Assembly (NCBI GenBank): GCA_036645935.1
Contig: JAVXNE010000009.1
Coordinates: 1 to 64,000, forward strand
Direction: 5' to 3'
Source of the DNA: JAUNBN01 sp036645935
GTDB lineage: Bacteria; Bacillota; Clostridia; Oscillospirales; Ruminococcaceae
Length of the DNA: 64,000 nt
The first letter of the stretch is position 1. Each line of letters opens with the position of its first letter. Below, in pieces: positions 60,170 through 64,000 of this stretch. The translations under genes and the position numbers were made by a program. The notes beneath the pieces are model-generated. The model searched no databases. It was not told the DNA's origin and was given only the letters and a program-made list of their open reading frames with translations.

Positions 60170-61192
60170 TTTTTCCCTTTCGTCGTCTTTTTTAATTGTG
60201 TAATGCACTTTTGATACGGATATAAACTCTGGTGCAGATATCTCAATCGACATCGGTTGGATATGATTTCGGAACGTCTCGCGCTTCGTACACGAGAATT
60301 CGCATTCACTTAAATCTCCTCGTGTATTTGCAGAGAATTTTCGGAAACATGTTTGTTTGACAGTATATCATATCACACAAATTAAGGGAATATCAGAAGT
60401 CACAAAATGTCATAACAATCATTTGACAACATGTGATAAGAAATTGATTTTGTGTGCCAAACCGCATTGAGCCATGCTCGGGTTTAACATGCTGTGCCGA
60501 AGTTTGATGATCGCTTGCAACCGATTATCGTTTTTTCACTTGCCTTCAAATTCATCTTCACCTCTTCACCTCTGAATAAGTTATACTATCAGAAATCTCC
60601 GAGCTTTTGACGCAGACGCAATAGTATTTTTGGAACTCAATGATTTTTGCCATTAATTCGACTTGCAGTTTTAAAGCTTTTTCTTCGATGTGCAACAAAG
60701 ACCCTTTTATCTCCCTCTTATATCTTAAGCGGCCGCAGCCGTGTACAGAAAAGGAAGTGTCTACGATAAAAACAACCCTCACTCTCGCAAGCGCCGCCGC
60801 AATGTGGGCGATCTCTGCCGCCGTGCTATGTGTCATTTTCACTTGCCCTTCGGATGATGACAAACCTCAAGATATTCCGTCCGCGCACAGCAGCTCACAA
60901 GAGTTTAATGAAAGTTCAAACCGCGATCAGCTTTTTTTCATCGTCAGCGAGCACAATTGATTATCACCCATTTTAAATTTCCATATCTCTTGCCGCCGAT
61001 TTCATCGGCGGCTCTTTTCTGCTGTCGTGGTTGATAGCCATTTTTGCATAAAATTCTCAAATTTGTTGGGATTTTCTTCACTTTTTAACACACAATTCAT
61101 CTGATATATGCTATAATAACCGCTAGCGCTGCCGCAGCAGTTTTTTGTTGTTGCCATTAAAGGCGCAATTACCCATGACAGGAGAACTGGTT
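60170..61192. other. Intergenic region with a terminator and one doubtful small gene
   Basis: About 1 kb. A rightward frame ending at 60960 has a hydrophobic segment (LTLASAAAMWAISAAVLCVI) and an acidic tail ending in FFIVSEHN, and is followed by a terminator at 60992-61019. I could not find a well-placed ribosome binding site for any start, so I do not call it as a separate gene. Confidence 0.45.
60992..61019 (+). terminator. Intrinsic terminator
   Basis: GCCGCCGAT, loop TTC, ATCGGCGGC, then TCTTTTCT. It ends rightward transcription from the 60640-60960 region before pgsA. Confidence 0.75.
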
Positions 61193-61753
61193 TTGGACAG
61201 ACCACAGAAAAAAGATTTCTTCACTATTCCCAACATTCTGAGCTATTTCAGGATACTGCTAATACCGGTATTCATATTTGTTTACGTCAAAGCGAGCGAG
61301 CCTCGAGATTACTATTTCGCCGCGCTCGTAATCGGGATTTCGGGACTGACCGACTGTCTCGACGGATTTATAGCGCGGCATTTTAATATGATAACCGATG
61401 TCGGAAAAGTGCTTGACCCGTTTGCGGACAAGCTCACACAGGTTGCAATGATTTTCTGCCTCGCTTCGCGCTACAAGCTGCTTTGGGTGCTTGTGGGGCT
61501 TCTTGTCGTCCGTGAGAGCTATCTGTTGATTCAGGGAATCATCATGCTGCGTAGAGGAAAGAGTCTCAATGGGGCACGGTGGTACGGCAAGGTTTCAACC
61601 TTTGTCGTCTACCTCGTGATGCTTGTGTTGCTTCTCTTCCCGACTATCTCCGCAAATTTTGCAAATTTTCTCATCTTCATATGCGGGGTAACCATAGTCC
61701 TCGCGCTCGTGATGTATATTCTGGCGTACGTTCAAATTGCGCGTGAGGAATAA
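61193..61753 (+). CDS. pgsA: CDP-diacylglycerol-glycerol-3-phosphate 3-phosphatidyltransferase
   Basis: PgsA makes phosphatidylglycerol phosphate in the cytoplasmic membrane. The roughly 187-residue protein has the CDP-alcohol phosphotransferase motif as DCLDGFIARHF with VGKVLDPFADK (DGx2ARx7-8Gx3Dx3D) at about residues 54-78, and five to six membrane segments. I prefer TTG 61193, which lies eight bases after AGGAG. ATG 61175 or 61145 in the same frame would add 6 or 16 residues without a ribosome binding site. Confidence 0.9.
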   Translation: MDRPQKKDFFTIPNILSYFRILLIPVFIFVYVKASEPRDYYFAALVIGISGLTDCLDGFIARHFNMITDVGKVLDPFADKLTQVAMIFCLASRYKLLWVLVGLLVVRESYLLIQGIIMLRRGKSLNGARWYGKVSTFVVYLVMLVLLLFPTISANFANFLIFICGVTIVLALVMYILAYVQIAREE

Positions 61754-62749
61754 GCGCGATTTATCTTGCTGAATCTTTGGATTCAGCTGCTCAGATCCCA
61801 AAGGTAATGCTCGCTCTGAATGCCGATATCTTAGCTCAGCCGCAGCACGTCATGCCCCTCTTTGTGATTCGCACTGCGTTGATCGGGTTTTCAGCACCGT
61901 AAATATCAGCACTTACAAAACACATGGCGAACGGAAAACCGGAGGAATTTACAGCTGTGCAAACCGTTGCCGCAACTGTTAAAAGATACTGATTTTCAGC
62001 ATAGCTTCTCCGTGCGAGAATATAGCACGCCTTAACATCTGTGTTTCTGCCTCGACGCCACACGGCTTTTGCATTTTCACGAGTGAGCAAATTGATTGAG
62101 AGCCCCGCAGACACGCCCTATCTTCCTGAAAATTAATCTATGCGACGGGCTCGTTTTCTGCATTTGTACCGGAACTCTCTAATATTCATCGAATTAAATG
62201 CAAAAAGACATTTTGACCAAAATGAAAATCCGTCCTCTTACGCGGCTAACGCACGCTAAAGACGGATTTTTTGTGTTATTGTTCTTTGTTGAAATTTAAA
62301 CCAAAAAAACAATTTTGTGCTGTCTGTTCAAACTTTAAGTAAATCTGTTGCACTTTTACCTCGACTTTTATATATATCTTTGCCAATCTAAATCTTTTAA
62401 GTTTGACGTTCTAACGGTAAACTTAAAAAAACCTGCTCACAATGTTTCTGAGCACCGCGAGTATTCATTGTCTTTTGTGTTTCAAATCTCAGCATTGACA
62501 GCATCTTCGGGAAAGCACAATGGTTTGAAGCTCAACGGAAAAATTTTGCACCCGAAAATCCTGAAATCGCACTTAAAACCGCATGTCCGCTGTGTTTTTG
62601 CTTGCTTGCAAAATATGGCACAGGACGGTTTCAAACGCCGCGCGCACTGCGACTTGCGGCTTTTGATTCAACACGCTTTTATCTTTATCCTGAGGTTTGC
62701 AAATAACAAAATTTCAATCAACCAGCGTCCGCGCTTATAAATCAAGCAA
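61754..62749. other. Intergenic region with a terminator, no convincing gene
   Basis: About 1 kb, AT-rich after 62150. The only firm feature is the terminator at 62225-62274. Open frames at 61836-62114 and 62348-62740 lack ribosome binding sites and recognisable features. Confidence 0.5.
62225..62274 (+). terminator. Intrinsic terminator
   Basis: AAAATCCGTC at 62225-62234 pairs with GACGGATTTT at 62261-62270, followed by more T. It lies about 470 bp after pgsA and may also be a remnant of another unit. Confidence 0.65.
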
Positions 62750-63418
62750 TCACTTTTTCCAATTTGCTACCTGCTCGCGCAGCCAGCCCGCCCACTCATC
62801 GATTCCATCACCAAAGCGCGCGGATATCGGGATAACCTTTATGTTTGGATTGAGCTTTTTTACGCGCTCTTTTACGGCTTCCATATCAAAATCAAAATAG
62901 TCCATCGCGTCTATCTTGTTGACGAGCAATACGTCTACAATTGAGAACATGAGCGGGTATTTCAGCGGTTTGTCGTCACCCTCTGGCACACTCAAAATCA
63001 TAGCGCTTTTAGATGCACCTGTGTCGAACTCAGCCGGGCAGACAAGGTTGCCAACATTTTCGAGAAACACGAGATCAAGTCCCTCGTGCTCTAACCCCTC
63101 AAGGCCTTGCTTAGTCATCTCAGCGTCAAGATGACACATACCGCCGGTGTGAAGCTGTATGACCTTAGCCCCTGTTTCAGAGATGGTACGCGCGTCGACG
63201 TCAGAGTCTATATCCGCCTCCATGACACCGATTTTCATTTCGTCCTTCAGCGCCGCTATGGTTTGCCTGAGCGTTGTGGTTTTTCCGGAACCCGGAGACG
63301 ACATGAGGTTTAGCAAGAATGTGCCGTCCTTTTTGAGCCGGGCACGCAACTCATCTGCTTGCCTATCATTATCCGCAAAAACACTCTGTTTTATCTCAAG
63401 AATCTTAAATTCGTCCAT
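62750..63418 (-). CDS. hypB: Hydrogenase/urease nickel incorporation GTPase HypB
   Basis: HypB is a GTPase that delivers nickel to [NiFe] hydrogenase precursors, and in some species to urease. The 222-residue SIMIBI-class protein has Walker A as SSPGSGKTTT (about residues 40-49), the metal-binding GMCHLDAEM (about 92-100) and the G4-type motif VNKIDAMDY (about 170). It lacks an N-terminal histidine-rich stretch. No hypA or hydrogenase gene is in the window. GGCGGAACG precedes the ATG. Confidence 0.95.
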   Translation of the reverse strand: MDEFKILEIKQSVFADNDRQADELRARLKKDGTFLLNLMSSPGSGKTTTLRQTIAALKDEMKIGVMEADIDSDVDARTISETGAKVIQLHTGGMCHLDAEMTKQGLEGLEHEGLDLVFLENVGNLVCPAEFDTGASKSAMILSVPEGDDKPLKYPLMFSIVDVLLVNKIDAMDYFDFDMEAVKERVKKLNPNIKVIPISARFGDGIDEWAGWLREQVANWKK

Positions 63419-63493
63419 CGTTCCGCCTTTCTTGCTGAATTAATATAGTGAAATCATAACATTCATTTCATCGGCAATCAAGCTCAATTTGCA

Positions 63494-63535
63494 TAAAACA
63501 GAATGAGGGACGGCTCTCAGCTGAAAGCCATCCCT
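63494..63535 (-). terminator. Intrinsic terminator after the DUF6514 gene
   Basis: On the minus strand AGGGATGGCT and AGCCGTCCCT pair (63535-63506), followed by CATTCTGTTTTATG. It lies 15 bp after the upstream gene's stop codon. Confidence 0.7.
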
Positions 63536-63549
63536 AATTTCGAGGAATA

Positions 63550-63774
63550 TTACCGCGTTTTGCCGCTTGGCTCGGCCAGAAAATCTTCCACGGCGTAAAA
63601 GAGTTGCGAGGGCTCAAGCTCAAGTTCGTTGAGCGTCCGAATAAGCGTATTTATGGAATCGGCGTCAGTTGTGACGTCTTCGAAAACGGCGGCGCTACAC
63701 GCCACCCCATAAATATTAATCCTCTCACCACTCTCCGCAGTAACCTCTGAGCACACAAGGCGATACTGCTGCAT
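63550..63774 (-). CDS. DUF6514 family small protein
   Basis: The 74-residue product reads QYRLVCSEVTAESGERINIY near the start and DADSINTLIRTLNELELEPS towards the end, which fits the short clostridial family of unknown function annotated DUF6514. ATG 63774 has GGGGGAAAGGAAT close upstream; a longer frame to 63798 is less likely. No function is known to me. Confidence 0.75.
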   Translation of the reverse strand: MQQYRLVCSEVTAESGERINIYGVACSAAVFEDVTTDADSINTLIRTLNELELEPSQLFYAVEDFLAEPSGKTR

Positions 63775-63858
63775 ATTCCTTTCCCCCGCTAAAAGCATAC
63801 TACTGCGAGATTCGTGAAATGTGTCGAATTTTGTCGAAGAGAATTATTATTGAGTTTG

Positions 63859-64000
63859 TTAATCTTCAAGCAGCTCAACGGTCTGTTCAGGAGAAGTGAT
63901 TGCCGTGACATCCTTGAGCTTTTTCTGCATCTGTCGGGTGCGCACTCCAACGAGCTTGTCAAGCTCGTCACCTGCCTGTGTAAGTCGCTGTTGCGTCTGC
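63859..64000 (-). CDS. rmuC: RmuC family DNA recombination protein, C-terminal end
   Basis: Only the last 46 residues lie in the window. They read TQQRLTQAGDELDKLVGVRT and then RQMQKKLKDVTAI, matching the C-terminal end of RmuC proteins, which pair a long coiled coil with a nuclease-like core and limit inversions at short repeats. The stop is TAA at 63861-63859. The rest of the gene continues beyond the right edge. Confidence 0.75.
   Translation of the reverse strand, partial: QTQQRLTQAGDELDKLVGVRTRQMQKKLKDVTAITSPEQTVELLED

Overview
The window looks like chromosomal DNA of an anaerobic, endospore-forming Firmicute of the class Clostridia, probably a gut or sediment Oscillospirales-type organism. 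The evidence is sigG, a complete spoIIIAA-AH operon, a SpoIVFB-type protease, T-box and Mn2+ riboswitch leaders typical of Firmicutes, a molybdenum aldehyde oxidoreductase, a rubredoxin-flavin reductase fusion and hypB. No rRNA gene, complete tRNA or CRISPR array was seen. Taxonomy is inferred from gene content only.

Layout. 1-230: wreck of an IS3-family element. 830-1612: sigG. 2205-3775: tyrS behind a T-box leader. 3776-18311: one long leftward block running spoIIIAA-AH, asp23, (terminator) nusB, a TsaD paralogue, xseA, xseB, ispA, dxs, tlyA, nadK, argR, recN, with many overlapping start/stop codons. Upstream of it, 18415-18766, is a promoter-to-terminator interval with no good gene, a candidate structured RNA. 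18850-24773: ligA, a split methionine synthase (metH plus its reactivation domain) and a 9-bp tandem repeat. 24916-25706: mntP under a yybP-ykoY Mn2+ riboswitch. 26419-27039: ribosomal protein L19 with a long charged N-terminal extension. 27241-32147: a GHL10 lipoprotein, a small membrane protein, SpoIVFB-like protease, a B12-binding radical SAM protein and its DUF2344 partner, whose 3' end has been amplified into a 69-bp tandem array.

32288-34573 is a scarred integration site: a 5'-truncated tyrosine recombinase, a tRNA-Pro 3'-end fragment, two att-like direct repeats, and between those repeats a single AT-rich gene for a class III nucleotidyl-cyclase-like protein. 35438-40421 holds an ATC-hydrolase family gene, a sigma-factor/transmembrane fusion with a membrane partner, a threonine aldolase and a small unknown.

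The most interesting region is 40557-52974. It has a molybdopterin aldehyde oxidoreductase (Mop) followed by nine or ten rightward genes: a dicluster Fe-S oxidoreductase, a zinc-ribbon redox protein, a methyltransferase, a C_GCAxxG_C_C protein, an NTP transferase-HD fusion, a class V aminotransferase, a small unknown, a Tes-like radical SAM enzyme, an AMP-forming CoA ligase and a ModE-type regulator. I recognise this as the gene set of the Desulfovibrio vulgaris DVU_1551-DVU_1559 neighbourhood. Its biochemical purpose is not known to me. A cofactor-maturation or substrate-activation role for Mop is inference.

The right end holds luxS, galK-galT-galE (Leloir pathway), a cyclase-family hydrolase with a decayed paralogue fragment beside it, a high-molecular-weight rubredoxin, pgsA, hypB, a DUF6514 gene and the C-terminus of rmuC.
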